In this document: in pieces, positions 36,626-45,292 of the stretch
How the letters are laid out: every line of letters begins with the position of its first letter
How positions within the stretch are numbered: position 1 is the first letter of the stretch
NCBI GenBank assembly: GCA_936911875.1
Contig: CAKZGB010000012.1
Location: forward strand, 34,586-98,585
From: an uncultured Lysobacteraceae bacterium
Lineage (GTDB): Bacteria; Pseudomonadota; Gammaproteobacteria; Xanthomonadales; Xanthomonadaceae
Length of the DNA: 64,000 nt
Reading direction: 5' to 3'
Position numbers and translations under genes: made by a program
The notes under the pieces: model-generated
Told to the model about the DNA's origin: nothing
Seen by the model: the letters and a program-made list of their open reading frames with translations, nothing else
Databases searched by the model: none

Positions 36626-37868
36626 GGTCCGGTTTAGTGTCCTTGAACAAAGTGCTGACCACGCGCAGGGTGGTCTGGTCATCGCGTTGAGCGGCATCGC
36701 GCAGGGCCCGCGTCGGACCGTGCATCAGACGATTGGTAAGTCGGTGTGCCAGTTCCTGCATCACCGAATCGACCGGATGACCGGCGGCGAGCATGGACAT
36801 GGCGCGTGCGGTCTCAGCCTCGCGGACTGCGGTGGCAGCCTCGCGCACTTGGCGAATCGACTCGGCATGACTGCTGACCTGCAATGCCAGCATGTGCTGT
36901 TGTGCCTGCAAGTCGATAATGTTTTCAGCGGCGGCAGCAGCATCGCGACGCAAGCGACGATTGTCTTCGACCGAGCGTTCGAGATCATCAACTGTATAGA
37001 CGAAGGCATCGCGCAACTCGGCGACGGCTGCATCGATATCCCGCGGTACGGCCAAGTCGAGCAACATCATGGGACGCTGCTTGCGTTGCTGCAGAGCGTT
37101 GCGGACCACATCGGCATGAATGATCGGATCGCGCGCGGCGGTGGCGCTGATGACGACATCAGCCTCGTGCAAGTGCAGCGGAAGATCGCTCAATTCCAGG
37201 GCAAAACCGCCAAACTCACCGGCCAGCGTCTGCGCATGCGCAAAGGTGCGATTGGCAACCAGCAGTCGTTTGACCTTGGCTTGGTGCAGGTGACGTGCCG
37301 CCAGTTCAATCGTTTCACCGGCACCGATCAGCATCACGGTGGACTCGCTGAGGTCGGCAAAGTTCTCCTGTGCCATGCGCACCGCCATCGAGGCTACCGA
37401 CACCGCGTTGGCGCCGATGCGCGTATCGGTGCGGGCTTTCTTGGCGGCCTTAAAGGCATTCTGGAACAGGCGATCGAGTTGCGGTCCGACGGTGCCGGCC
37501 TGATGGCCCTGGCTCCATGCGGTTTTCACCTGACCCAGAATCTGCGGCTCACCGAGCACCAGCGAATCGAGACCCGAAGCCACGCGGAACAAGTGACGGA
37601 CCGAGTCCACATCGTCATGGCGATACAGATACGCGTCCAGCGGTTCGCCTGAGAAATCCGCTAACCATTTCGCGATCGAGGCGCCTTCGTCCTGGGCAAC
37701 GGCATAAACCTCAGTGCGATTGCAGGTGGAGAGCAGGGCGACCTCTTTTACCTGACCCAGACTTTGCAGCGCACGCAGCGCCCGGTCGGTGGCATCGCCA
37801 TCGGCAAAGGCAACACGCTCGCGCAAGGTGATTGGCGCGGTCTGATGGTTCAGGCCGAGCACAAGCAA
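36618..37868 (-). CDS. hemA: Glutamyl-tRNA reductase HemA
   Basis: The protein has 416 residues from a TTG at 37868; no ATG lies upstream in frame before a non-coding stretch. HemA makes glutamate-1-semialdehyde, the first committed step of heme synthesis. The N-terminus LVLGLNHQTAPITLRERV, the catalytic cysteine in LLSTCNRTEVY, the NADPH motif VMLIGAGETIELAARHL and a C-terminal dimerisation helix are present. It diverges from a TPR gene across 107 bases that hold a possible Fur-like site. Confidence 0.95.
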   Translation of the reverse strand: MLVLGLNHQTAPITLRERVAFADGDATDRALRALQSLGQVKEVALLSTCNRTEVYAVAQDEGASIAKWLADFSGEPLDAYLYRHDDVDSVRHLFRVASGLDSLVLGEPQILGQVKTAWSQGHQAGTVGPQLDRLFQNAFKAAKKARTDTRIGANAVSVASMAVRMAQENFADLSESTVMLIGAGETIELAARHLHQAKVKRLLVANRTFAHAQTLAGEFGGFALELSDLPLHLHEADVVISATAARDPIIHADVVRNALQQRKQRPMMLLDLAVPRDIDAAVAELRDAFVYTVDDLERSVEDNRRLRRDAAAAAENIIDLQAQQHMLALQVSSHAESIRQVREAATAVREAETARAMSMLAAGHPVDSVMQELAHRLTNRLMHGPTRALRDAAQRDDQTTLRVVSTLFKDTKPDHD

Positions 37869-37958
37869 TTGGGGCTTTGGTGGCTGTGTAGCGTTCAGGT
37901 TCGTAGGGTAAGCTAGGACGGCTAACCGCCTATTGTAATGGATGCCATTTTTAAGGCC

Positions 37959-37977
37959 GCAAATGAGAATGATTCAT
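37959..37977. promoter_or_regulatory. Weak Fur-like site between hemA and the TPR gene
   Basis: The 19 bases agree at 12 positions with the classical Fur box (GATAATGATAATCATTATC). The element touches the ATG of the TPR gene at 37976. It could link the divergent heme gene to iron, but the match is much weaker than the site at 53279. Confidence 0.3.
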
Positions 37978-39673
37978 GACTGAGTACAAGGCACTGCAGG
38001 CATGGCGCAACGCGGCTCTGGTGCTGGCGTGTTGGGCCGGTGGGGCCGTCGCGGCGCCTTCCACCACCACTGTCGCCGATCCGGTGCATCTCAGCCTGGA
38101 GCCCGTGATGGTGGCTGAATTTGCCCTGTCCGATGGCGATCTGGTCACCGCCGGCAAGCAGTATCTGCTCGCTGCCCAACGCACCGGCGATGCGCACGTG
38201 GCCCAGAATGCCTTCCGGCTGGCCTTGCTGACCCAGAACGATGCCGCGGCCAAACAGGCGCTGGCGATCTGGCAGCGCAATCCGGTCGACCCCGATGATC
38301 TCCAAGGCGCCCGTGCCGCCGTGGCACTGCGCGATGGTCGTGATGCCGATGCCGTCCGTGAACTGGCGAGCATGCTCTCCAAAGACGATGATCGTGTCGG
38401 CAAACTGGCGATGGCCACACTGGCAACCGCAACGCGCGATGAGCAACAGGCCAAGCGGGTGTTGCGTCAGCTGATCGACTCGAATGCCGTGCCCAATCGC
38501 ATCAACGCCTGGCTGGCGGTGGGTGGTTTGGCGCAAGCCTTGGATGAGACCCCGCTGATTGATGCCGCCATTGCCCAGATGCTGCGTCGGTTCCCCGATG
38601 AGCCGCGCATCGCCTTATTGCGTGCGGCACAGGACCGTTTGGCGGGCAATGAAGCCGCTGCTCGCGAAACGCTGCGCAAGGTCGAGCCGGCCACGTTGAC
38701 CAATACCTCGTTGCGTTCGTCGGTCGCGCTCGAATACCGCTTGCTCGGTGACTATCTGGATTCGGAGCGCGTGCTGGCTCAAGGTGAGCAGAGCGCCGAG
38801 TCGTATACCGAGCGTGCGTACAGCTTGGCGCAAGCCGATGATCGCGTGCGTCTCGAAGCGCTGTACAACGAGCTGCAAAAGACTGCGAGCCGTCCCGATC
38901 CGCAGCAGCGGCTGTTGCTGGGCCAGATCGCGGAATACCTGAAAAAATGGGAAGAATCGCTACGCTGGTACGCGAGCGTGCCGGGCGAGGAAGAACAGTG
39001 GTCGGCGCAACTGGCCTCTGCCAATGTGCTGTTTGAACTCAAGCGCACTTCGGACTGGCAGCAGATGCTCAAAGCGCTGCAGACCAATACGGAGGTGCCG
39101 GACGATACGCGTCGCGATGCCTTCCTGCTGGAGGCTACGTTGTTTCAGCGCGCCGGTGACAAGGCCCGCGAGCAGGATGTGCTGAATCGTGCGATGTCGG
39201 CGTTCCCGGACGATACCAGCGTGATGTACACGCGCGCTTTGGCGTTTGAACGCAACAACGAAGTCGAGCGTGCCATTGCCGAGTTCCGTCGCATTTTGGT
39301 GATGGACGCCAATAACGTCGATACCTTGAATGCGCTGGGTTATACCTTGGCCGATCGGACCACGCGTTATCAGGAGGCCTTGCAGCTGATCAACCGTGCG
39401 CGCGCGGCGCAGCCCAACAATGCAGCCATCATCGACAGTTACGGCTGGGTGCTCTACAAAATGGGTGATGTGCCCGAGGCGCTGCGTCAGTTGCAACGTG
39501 CCGCACGACTGCAACGCGATCCCGAGATCTTTGCGCATCTGGCCGAGGTGCTGTGGCGTAGCGGTGATCGGGACGCGGCCCGCAAGGCGCTTGAGCAGGC
39601 GGACAAGCTCGATACCGATAAAACCAACCGCGCCGTGCAAGCGGTGCGCCAACTCATGGGAATCACTGCATGA
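37976..39673 (+). CDS. Exported TPR-repeat protein
   Basis: The protein has 565 residues. An N-terminal signal segment (about residues 10-27, ending GGAVAAPS) is followed by helical repeats throughout; the clearest TPR units are near residues 415-445 (YTRALAFERNNEVERAIAEF), 448-480 and 485-520 (YGWVLYKMGDVPEALRQLQ). It overlaps lolB by four bases. A TPR gene at this place before lolB and ispE is also known from Pseudomonas. The likely role is periplasmic or outer-membrane-associated protein binding; the exact function is unknown. Confidence 0.85.
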   Translation: MTEYKALQAWRNAALVLACWAGGAVAAPSTTTVADPVHLSLEPVMVAEFALSDGDLVTAGKQYLLAAQRTGDAHVAQNAFRLALLTQNDAAAKQALAIWQRNPVDPDDLQGARAAVALRDGRDADAVRELASMLSKDDDRVGKLAMATLATATRDEQQAKRVLRQLIDSNAVPNRINAWLAVGGLAQALDETPLIDAAIAQMLRRFPDEPRIALLRAAQDRLAGNEAAARETLRKVEPATLTNTSLRSSVALEYRLLGDYLDSERVLAQGEQSAESYTERAYSLAQADDRVRLEALYNELQKTASRPDPQQRLLLGQIAEYLKKWEESLRWYASVPGEEEQWSAQLASANVLFELKRTSDWQQMLKALQTNTEVPDDTRRDAFLLEATLFQRAGDKAREQDVLNRAMSAFPDDTSVMYTRALAFERNNEVERAIAEFRRILVMDANNVDTLNALGYTLADRTTRYQEALQLINRARAAQPNNAAIIDSYGWVLYKMGDVPEALRQLQRAARLQRDPEIFAHLAEVLWRSGDRDAARKALEQADKLDTDKTNRAVQAVRQLMGITA

Positions 39674-40299
39674 AATCATGGATTGCCGTCAGTGCGCTGG
39701 CACTGATGCTCAGCAGCTGCGCCACCATTCCTTCGGGCCTTGTGATGAGCGAGACACAAAAACAGCAAGCCCATGCCATGCAGCAGGAAAATGCGGCGGC
39801 GTGGTTTGCGGCGCATCCTTCGTGGAATATGAGCGGACGCATTGCGGTGTCTGCACCGAACAACAGCGGCAGCGGTCGTCTCGACTGGACCAATTTACCA
39901 AACGGCTATGTCGCTGAAATCAGTGCGCCGATCACACGACAAACATGGCGTCTGACGTACACCACTACCGACGGTGCTGTGATCGAAGGCCTGTCCGGCG
40001 GTGCACGTCGCGGCAGCGATGCCGAACAACTGCTGCAGGAAGTCAGCGGCTGGCGCATCCCGCTCAACGAATTGCGCACGTGGATGCAAGGCATTACACC
40101 CAAGGACGCCACGGTATTGCGCGATCCGGTAACCGGTTTGCCGCAGCAGTTCACGCAAGGCGAGTGGCAAGTCCGTTACGAAGAATGGACCGTCGCCGAT
40201 GCCACGACCGGCGTGCCCGTATTGCCCAAGCGCATCACCGCAACCGTTGGTGAGACGACCAAGGTCAAGTTGGTGATCGACAGCTGGAGCGGCGAGTGA
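39670..40299 (+). CDS. lolB: Outer-membrane lipoprotein receptor LolB
   Basis: The protein has 209 residues. The lipobox ends at Cys17 (LALMLSSCA). LolB takes lipoproteins from the carrier LolA and inserts them in the outer membrane. The family pattern WNMSGRIAVSAPNNSGSGRL and GWRIPLNELRTWMQG is seen. It overlaps the TPR gene before it and ispE after it, so the three genes form a tightly coupled operon. Confidence 0.92.
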   Translation: MKSWIAVSALALMLSSCATIPSGLVMSETQKQQAHAMQQENAAAWFAAHPSWNMSGRIAVSAPNNSGSGRLDWTNLPNGYVAEISAPITRQTWRLTYTTTDGAVIEGLSGGARRGSDAEQLLQEVSGWRIPLNELRTWMQGITPKDATVLRDPVTGLPQQFTQGEWQVRYEEWTVADATTGVPVLPKRITATVGETTKVKLVIDSWSGE

Positions 40300-41135
40300 A
40301 ACTGCCGGCACCGGCCAAGCTCAATCTGTTTTTACAAATCACCGGTCAACGTCCCGACGGGTATCACGCATTGCAATCGATGTTCTGCGTACTCGATTGG
40401 GGCGATACGGTGACTCTCGAACGTCGCGATGATGGTGCGATTACGCGCGTTGATGCATTGCCCGGTGTGGATCCCGAGCAGGATCTGACCGTTCGCGCCG
40501 CGCGTTTGCTGCAAGTCGAAAGCGGCAGTCGCTTCGGTGTCGACATTGGCATCGACAAGCGCATTCCGATGGGTGGGGGCATGGGTGGTGGCTCCAGCGA
40601 TGCGGCCACCGTGCTGCATGGTCTGAATGTGTTGTGGGATTTGCACTGGCCGCACGAGCGCTTAGCGGCACTGGGGCTGCAACTCGGCGCCGATGTGCCC
40701 TTCTTTATCGGCGGGACCCATGCCTGGGCCGAGGGGGTAGGCGAGGTTTTGACCCCCGTAGAGCTGCCGCCAAAGGTGTTTTTGCTCGCAAGGCCGGACT
40801 CACATGCCGATACCGGTCAACTTTTTGCAGATAGGGGATTGACGAGAGATTCAGAACCCGTCAAAATATCGGACTTCATGGAGGGGCGAGTTCAGGGCAA
40901 TGCCTTCGAACCCGTCCTTCGCCGGCGAGACCCGGCGGTGGAGCAGATGTTTGCGCTTTTGAGCGCCGTCGGCACACCAAGGCTCACCGGTACGGGCAGC
41001 GTCGTGTTCGTCGAGTTTTCGGATTGGGACTCAGCGGAACTGGCACTGCAGGCTCTGCCACCGGGCATCAATGCCTGGCTTGCAGCGAGCGCCGATCGAG
41101 CGCCGCTGTTGGCAGCGCTAACCGATTACAACTAG
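40296..41135 (+). CDS. ispE: 4-diphosphocytidyl-2-C-methyl-D-erythritol kinase IspE
   Basis: The protein has 279 residues with a GTG start overlapping the lolB stop (GTGA). IspE phosphorylates the MEP-pathway intermediate for isoprenoid synthesis. The GHMP kinase motifs PAPAKLNLFLQITGQRPDGYH, the ATP loop IPMGGGMGGGSSDAA and the C-terminal LTGTGSVVFVEF are present. It is followed directly by tRNA-Gln. Confidence 0.95.
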   Translation: MKLPAPAKLNLFLQITGQRPDGYHALQSMFCVLDWGDTVTLERRDDGAITRVDALPGVDPEQDLTVRAARLLQVESGSRFGVDIGIDKRIPMGGGMGGGSSDAATVLHGLNVLWDLHWPHERLAALGLQLGADVPFFIGGTHAWAEGVGEVLTPVELPPKVFLLARPDSHADTGQLFADRGLTRDSEPVKISDFMEGRVQGNAFEPVLRRRDPAVEQMFALLSAVGTPRLTGTGSVVFVEFSDWDSAELALQALPPGINAWLAASADRAPLLAALTDYN

Positions 41136-41145
41136 GTTTCCCTGC

Positions 41146-41221
41146 AGGGGCGTCGCCAAGCGGTTAAGGCACCAGGTTTTGATCCTGGCATGCGTAGGTT
41201 CGAATCCTTCCGCCCCTGCCA
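41146..41221 (+). tRNA. tRNA-Gln (anticodon UUG)
   Basis: The 76-nt sequence has acceptor stem AGGGGCG/CGCCCCT, D-arm TCGCCAAGCGGTTAAGGCA, anticodon stem CCAGG/CCTGG with loop TTTTGAT giving UUG, T-arm GGTTCGAATCC and encoded CCA. It lies between ispE and prs on the same strand and is probably processed from their transcript. Confidence 0.97.
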
Positions 41222-41253
41222 TTTTTCTACCAATCCGACCCCTGGAGCTCCGC

Positions 41254-42213
41254 GTGCAAAACGACCGCAATATTCTGGTCTTTAGCGGTAATGCCAACCT
41301 CCCCCTCGCGCAGGAAGTCTGCGCTGAACTCGGGATCTCTCTCGGCAAAGCCTTCGTTGGCCGTTTCTCTGACGGCGAGGTTCAAGTCGAAATCCAGGAA
41401 AATGTCCGCCGTCAGGAGGTCTTCGTCATTCAACCGACGAATGCACCCTCGGCCGAGAATCTGGTCGAACTCCTTGTTCTGATTGATGCGCTCAAGCGCG
41501 CTTCGGCTGCGTCCGTTACGGCGGTGGTGCCGTATTTCGGTTACGCACGTCAGGATCGTCGCCCGCGTTCGTCGCGCGTGCCAATTACTGCCAAAGTCAC
41601 GGCGCGCATGTTTACCGGCGTCGATACCGATCGCGTGCTCACTGTTGATTTGCACGCCGATCAGATACAAGGCTTCTTTGATGTGCCGGTCGATAACGTT
41701 TACGCCTCGCCGGTGCTGCTGGCTGACATCTGGCGTCAGTTGGGCACTGAAGATCTCATCGTGGTGTCGCCTGACGTGGGCGGCGTGGTGCGTGCACGTG
41801 CTATCGCTAAGCGTCTGGACGATGCCGATCTGGCCATCATCGATAAGCGTCGTCCCAAAGCCAACGTGGCTACGGTCATGAACATCATCGGTGATGTCGA
41901 AGGCAAGAACTGCGTTCTGGTCGATGACATTGTCGACACCGCCGGTACGCTGTGCGCTGCGGCTAAGGCCCTGAAAGATCGCGGCGCTAAAAAGGTGGTG
42001 GCGTACTGCACGCACCCGGTGCTGTCCGGTCCGGCCATCGACAACCTCAACGGTTCGGCGCTCGATGAGCTGGTGGTGACCAACACCATCCAACTCTCGC
42101 CCGAGGCGCTGACCTGTCCCAAGATCCGTCAGCTCTCGGTGGCAGAACTGCTGGCCGAGACGATCCGTCGCGTGGCCTACGGCGAGTCGGTGTCCTCGCT
42201 CTACGTTGACTGA
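41254..42213 (+). CDS. prs: Ribose-phosphate pyrophosphokinase
   Basis: The protein has 319 residues from GTG 41254 with GGAG six bases upstream; an earlier in-frame ATG lies inside the tRNA and is rejected. It makes PRPP from ribose-5-phosphate and ATP. Visible motifs are FSGNANLPLAQEV, FSDGEVQVEIQENVR, VPYFGYARQDRR and the PRPP loop CVLVDDIVDTAGTL. The length is normal. An intrinsic terminator follows. Confidence 0.96.
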   Translation: MQNDRNILVFSGNANLPLAQEVCAELGISLGKAFVGRFSDGEVQVEIQENVRRQEVFVIQPTNAPSAENLVELLVLIDALKRASAASVTAVVPYFGYARQDRRPRSSRVPITAKVTARMFTGVDTDRVLTVDLHADQIQGFFDVPVDNVYASPVLLADIWRQLGTEDLIVVSPDVGGVVRARAIAKRLDDADLAIIDKRRPKANVATVMNIIGDVEGKNCVLVDDIVDTAGTLCAAAKALKDRGAKKVVAYCTHPVLSGPAIDNLNGSALDELVVTNTIQLSPEALTCPKIRQLSVAELLAETIRRVAYGESVSSLYVD

Positions 42214-42226
42214 TGATTTTTTAGCC

Positions 42227-42264
42227 AAAAAGCCGGTCTCGGGAGATCCCAAGGCCGGCTTTTT
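42227..42264 (+). terminator. Rho-independent terminator after prs
   Basis: AAAAAGCCGG (42227-42236) pairs with CCGGCTTTTT (42255-42264), with an inner GGGA/TCCC pairing in the loop and a T-run at the end. It separates prs from rplY. Confidence 0.92.
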
Positions 42265-42288
42265 CAGTTTCAGGGGCAGCGTAAGCCT

Positions 42289-42316
42289 TTGTTTGTAAAG
42301 AAAAAGGCGATATAAT
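42289..42316 (+). promoter_or_regulatory. Probable rplY promoter
   Basis: A perfect TATAAT at 42311-42316 is preceded by TTGTTT at 42289-42294 with a 16-base spacer. It stands between the prs terminator and the rplY leader, so it is the likely start of the rplY-pth-ychF transcript. Confidence 0.65.
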
Positions 42317-42322
42317 ACTGGC

Positions 42323-42420
42323 CCCTGCTACAGGGTTTTAACAGGCTCCATTGGTCGCGATGGAGTCTAACTCGGGCCGCCGTGAGGTGGCCTTCCATAA
42401 CTTTAAAGAGATACAGACCA
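42323..42420 (+). promoter_or_regulatory. Structured 5' leader of rplY
   Basis: The roughly 100-base leader holds two hairpins: CTCCAT/ATGGAG at 42346-42365 and GGCCGC/GTGGCC at about 42375-42392, followed by AAAGAG before the ATG. Enterobacterial rplY mRNAs carry a leader through which L25 represses its own translation by imitating 5S rRNA. A similar role here is inferred from position and pairing only. Confidence 0.45.
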
Positions 42421-43101
42421 ATGACCGATCACGTCATCAAAGCGTCTGCCCGTAAAGTCGAAGGGAAGGGTGCGAGCCGCCGCCTTCGTCTCGAGGGTAA
42501 GATTCCGGCCATCGTTTACGGTGGCAAGTCCGAACCTGTCAACATCGAACTCGATCACGAGCCGCTGTGGCTGGCCCAAATGCACGAGTGGTTCTACGCT
42601 TCGATCCTGACTCTGGATATCGACGGCAAGAAAGAACAAGTGCTGCTGCGTGACATGCAACGTCACCCGTACAAGCAACTCGTCATGCACCTGGACTTCC
42701 AACGCGTTTCGGCTAACCAACCGATCAAGGTTGCTGTACCAATTCACTTCGTCGGTCTCGAAGATTCGCCGGCCGGTAAGGATTCCGAAGTCGCTGTGAC
42801 CAAGGAACTGAACGAAGTCGTCGTTACCTGCTTGCCGAAGGATCTGCCGGAAGCTCTGGAAATCGACCTGTCGAACCTGCAACTGGGCGAAGTCGTCCAC
42901 CTGTCGGCCATCAAGCTGCCGAAGGGTGTCGAAATCCCCGAACTGGCCCTGGGTGCTGATCACGATGCCGCTATCGCCATCGCCAAGCACGTCAAGGTTG
43001 AAGCAGAAGAAACCGCCGAAGAAGGCGCTGAAGAAGCCGCTCCGGCTGCTGACGCTGCTGCCGCAGGCGACGCCGCTGAAGAAGCGAAGGACGGCGAATA
43101 A
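42421..43101 (+). CDS. rplY: 50S ribosomal protein L25 (long Ctc/TL5 form)
   Basis: The protein has 226 residues. The N-terminal L25 domain (about residues 1-95) binds 5S rRNA (GASRRLRLEGKIPAIVYGG). The second TL5-type domain runs to about 190, and the tail is Ala- and Glu-rich. The start ATG follows AAAGAG. It is the first gene of a cluster with pth and ychF, the usual translation-related order. Confidence 0.95.
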   Translation: MTDHVIKASARKVEGKGASRRLRLEGKIPAIVYGGKSEPVNIELDHEPLWLAQMHEWFYASILTLDIDGKKEQVLLRDMQRHPYKQLVMHLDFQRVSANQPIKVAVPIHFVGLEDSPAGKDSEVAVTKELNEVVVTCLPKDLPEALEIDLSNLQLGEVVHLSAIKLPKGVEIPELALGADHDAAIAIAKHVKVEAEETAEEGAEEAAPAADAAAAGDAAEEAKDGE

Positions 43102-43109
43102 TCGCCGGC

Positions 43110-43682
43110 TTGCGCCTCATTGTTGGGCTCGGCAACCCCGGGCCCGACTACGCCCAAACCCGGCACAATGCCGGGTTTTGGTTTGTTGACGCCCTTGCTT
43201 TAGAGCAGGGCTCTACATGGAGCGCGCAAGGCAAGCTGTTCGGTTCCACCGCGCAGCTGACACTCGACGGTCAGAAGATCATTCTCTTCAAGCCGTCGAC
43301 CTTTATGAATGAGAGCGGCAAAGCAGTTCGCGCTGCGATGCAGTTCTACAAGATCGAACCCGCTGAGATGCTGGTCGCACACGATGAGCTCGATATCGAA
43401 GCCGGCGATGTGCGCCTTAAGTTCGACGGTGGACACGGCGGTCAGAATGGCCTTCGTGACATTATCAAAGTACTCGGCGGTGACGGTAAGTTTCATCGGT
43501 TGCGGATTGGCATCGGCCATCCGGGCCACAAAGATCGCGTTACCGGTCACGTGTTAGGTCGCCCCAAAGCGACTGAAACCTCGGCCATGCTTGATGCCAT
43601 CATCGAAGCACGTCGCGTCCTGCCGCTGGCCATCAGCGGTAAGTTCAGCGATGCGATGACCGCGCTGCACACCAAGAAGTAA
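43110..43682 (+). CDS. pth: Peptidyl-tRNA hydrolase
   Basis: The protein has 190 residues with a TTG start eight bases after the rplY stop. Pth frees tRNA from dropped-off peptidyl-tRNA. The motifs LIVGLGNPGPDYAQTRHNAGF with the catalytic histidine, FKPSTFMNESGKAV and AHDELDIEAGDVRLKFDGG are intact. Confidence 0.95.
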   Translation: MRLIVGLGNPGPDYAQTRHNAGFWFVDALALEQGSTWSAQGKLFGSTAQLTLDGQKIILFKPSTFMNESGKAVRAAMQFYKIEPAEMLVAHDELDIEAGDVRLKFDGGHGGQNGLRDIIKVLGGDGKFHRLRIGIGHPGHKDRVTGHVLGRPKATETSAMLDAIIEARRVLPLAISGKFSDAMTALHTKK

Positions 43683-43736
43683 ACCTGAAATTCGAACCTC
43701 GTTTTCAGTTCACCGTTTTTATAAAGAGATAAGCAA

Positions 43737-44831
43737 ATGGGTATTCAATGCGGGATTGTCGGTCTTCCCAACGTGGGCAAGTCCACTCTGTTCAACGCGC
43801 TGACCAAGGCCGGTATCGCCGCCGCGAATTTCCCGTTCTGCACGATCGAACCGAACGTCGGCGTGGTGCCGGTGCCCGATCCGCGTCTGAATGCGCTGGC
43901 CGAAATCGTCAAGCCCGAACGCGTGCTCCCCACTGCGGTTGAGTTCGTTGACATCGCCGGTCTGGTTGCCGGCGCTGCCTCGGGCGAAGGTCTGGGCAAC
44001 AAGTTCCTCTCGCACATCCGCGAAGTTGATGCTATCTGCCACGTCGTGCGCTGCTTTGAAAACGATGACGTGATCCACGTTGCCAACAAGGTCGATCCGA
44101 TCTCCGACATCGAGACCATCGATACCGAACTGGCACTGGCGGACCTGGAGTCGGTCGAAAAGGCCATCGCACGTTTTGAACGTGCCGCTAAGGGAGGCGA
44201 CAAGGATGCCAAGGCCCGTCTCGAAGTACTGCCGATCGTTCGCGCCACCTTGAACGAAGGCAAGCCGGCCCGCATGGCCAAGCTTGATGACGACCAACGC
44301 GCCATGCTGCGTGATCTGTTCCTGCTGACGCTGAAGCCTGTTATGTACGTGGCCAACGTCAACGAAACCGGTTTCGGTGATGACAACCCGCACCTTGCCG
44401 CCGTCAAGGCCCGTGCCGAAACCGAAGGCGCTGCCGTGGTCCCGGTCTGCGCCGCGATCGAAGAAGAAATGGCTCAGCTCGAAGACTCCGAACGCGATGA
44501 GTTCCTGGCCGATCTGGGTCTGGAAGAGCCGGGCTTGAACCGTCTGATCCGCGCCGCTTACGGTCTGCTGGGTCTGCAGACTTACTTCACCGCAGGCGTC
44601 AAAGAGGTTCGCGCCTGGACCGTCAAGCGCGGCGCCACCGCACCGCAAGCCGCAGCCGTCATCCACACCGATTTCGAAAAGGGCTTTATCCGCGCCGAAA
44701 CGATGGCCTACGACGACTTCATCAAGTACCGCGGCGAGCAGGGTGCTAAAGAAGCCGGCCGTCTGCGTCTCGAAGGCAAAGAATACAAAGTGCAGGAAGG
44801 CGACATCCTCCACTTCCGCTTCAATGTCTGA
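43737..44831 (+). CDS. ychF: Redox-regulated ATPase YchF
   Basis: The protein has 364 residues. It is an Obg-related P-loop protein that prefers ATP. G1 is GLPNVGKST at residues 9-17 and G3 DIAGLV. The G4 position reads NVNE rather than NKxD, as expected for YchF. The C-terminal TGS domain ends DILHFRFNV. It binds ribosomes and dampens oxidative-stress responses in other bacteria. An intrinsic terminator follows. Confidence 0.96.
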   Translation: MGIQCGIVGLPNVGKSTLFNALTKAGIAAANFPFCTIEPNVGVVPVPDPRLNALAEIVKPERVLPTAVEFVDIAGLVAGAASGEGLGNKFLSHIREVDAICHVVRCFENDDVIHVANKVDPISDIETIDTELALADLESVEKAIARFERAAKGGDKDAKARLEVLPIVRATLNEGKPARMAKLDDDQRAMLRDLFLLTLKPVMYVANVNETGFGDDNPHLAAVKARAETEGAAVVPVCAAIEEEMAQLEDSERDEFLADLGLEEPGLNRLIRAAYGLLGLQTYFTAGVKEVRAWTVKRGATAPQAAAVIHTDFEKGFIRAETMAYDDFIKYRGEQGAKEAGRLRLEGKEYKVQEGDILHFRFNV

Positions 44832-44847
44832 TTCATTGCCATGAATG

Positions 44848-44878
44848 AAAAACGCGCCCCTCGAGGCGCGTTTTTTTT
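44848..44878 (+). terminator. Rho-independent terminator after ychF
   Basis: ACGCGCC pairs with GGCGCGT around a CCTCGA loop, with A5 before and T8 after the stem. It ends the rplY-pth-ychF transcript and insulates the hip locus. Confidence 0.93.
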
Positions 44879-44905
44879 GACTTGAGCTTTGCCAGTTTGG
44901 TGGAT

Positions 44906-44999
44906 ACAACATGTGAGTCGTAATTCATTTAACAACGTATATGTAGTTATTGCATTAACAACAGATATGTTGTAATGTAAACAACAACGTATGTGTCGT
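44906..44999. promoter_or_regulatory. Four-site operator array of hipBA
   Basis: Four 16-bp palindrome-like sites of the form ACAAC-N6-GTNGT begin at 44906, 44932, 44958 and 44984, exactly 26 bp apart. Site 3 is a perfect inverted repeat (ACAACAGATATGTTGT). The others differ at one arm position. The linkers between the first three sites are AT-rich. E. coli hipBA also has several HipB operators (TATCC-N8-GGATA), so this is very probably the autoregulatory region. Any promoter would lie within the array. Confidence 0.75.
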
Positions 45000-45022
45000 A
45001 GACGGTTCCCGAGGACAGTTCA

Positions 45023-45289
45023 ATGAAGTTCATCGTTCGCGTGCCCCAACAGCTATCGCTCAAGATCGCTGCAGCCCGCAAGGAAAAAGGGTTAACCCAA
45101 GCGGCCATGGCGGAGACACTTGGACTTTCCCAACAGGCTTATGCCCGGTTTGAACTGAATCCTGAAAAATCCTCATTTCAACGGGTTTTTACGGTCTTAC
45201 GCAAACTTGATCTATGGATCAGTGTAGATGGTGCAGAGGGATCTCCCGGAGTCCGGGACTCCGGCGCCGATACAAAATACGAGTGGTGA
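45023..45289 (+). CDS. hipB: HipB-type antitoxin
   Basis: The protein has 88 residues, the same as E. coli HipB. It is a helix-turn-helix (XRE/Cro) protein with IAAARKEKGLTQAAMAETLG as first helices and SQQAYARFELNPEKSS as recognition part, then a strand region and a polar tail. GAGGA seven bases before the ATG is its ribosome site. It should bind the four operators upstream and neutralise HipA, whose gene begins three bases after its stop. Confidence 0.9.
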   Translation: MKFIVRVPQQLSLKIAAARKEKGLTQAAMAETLGLSQQAYARFELNPEKSSFQRVFTVLRKLDLWISVDGAEGSPGVRDSGADTKYEW

Positions 45290-45292
45290 TTA

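Noticed and set aside
44906..44999. 26-bp periodic sequence as a small CRISPR or plasmid iteron array
   Set aside because: No unique spacers of fixed size and no replication gene; the palindromic sites directly precede hipB, which fits operators better.
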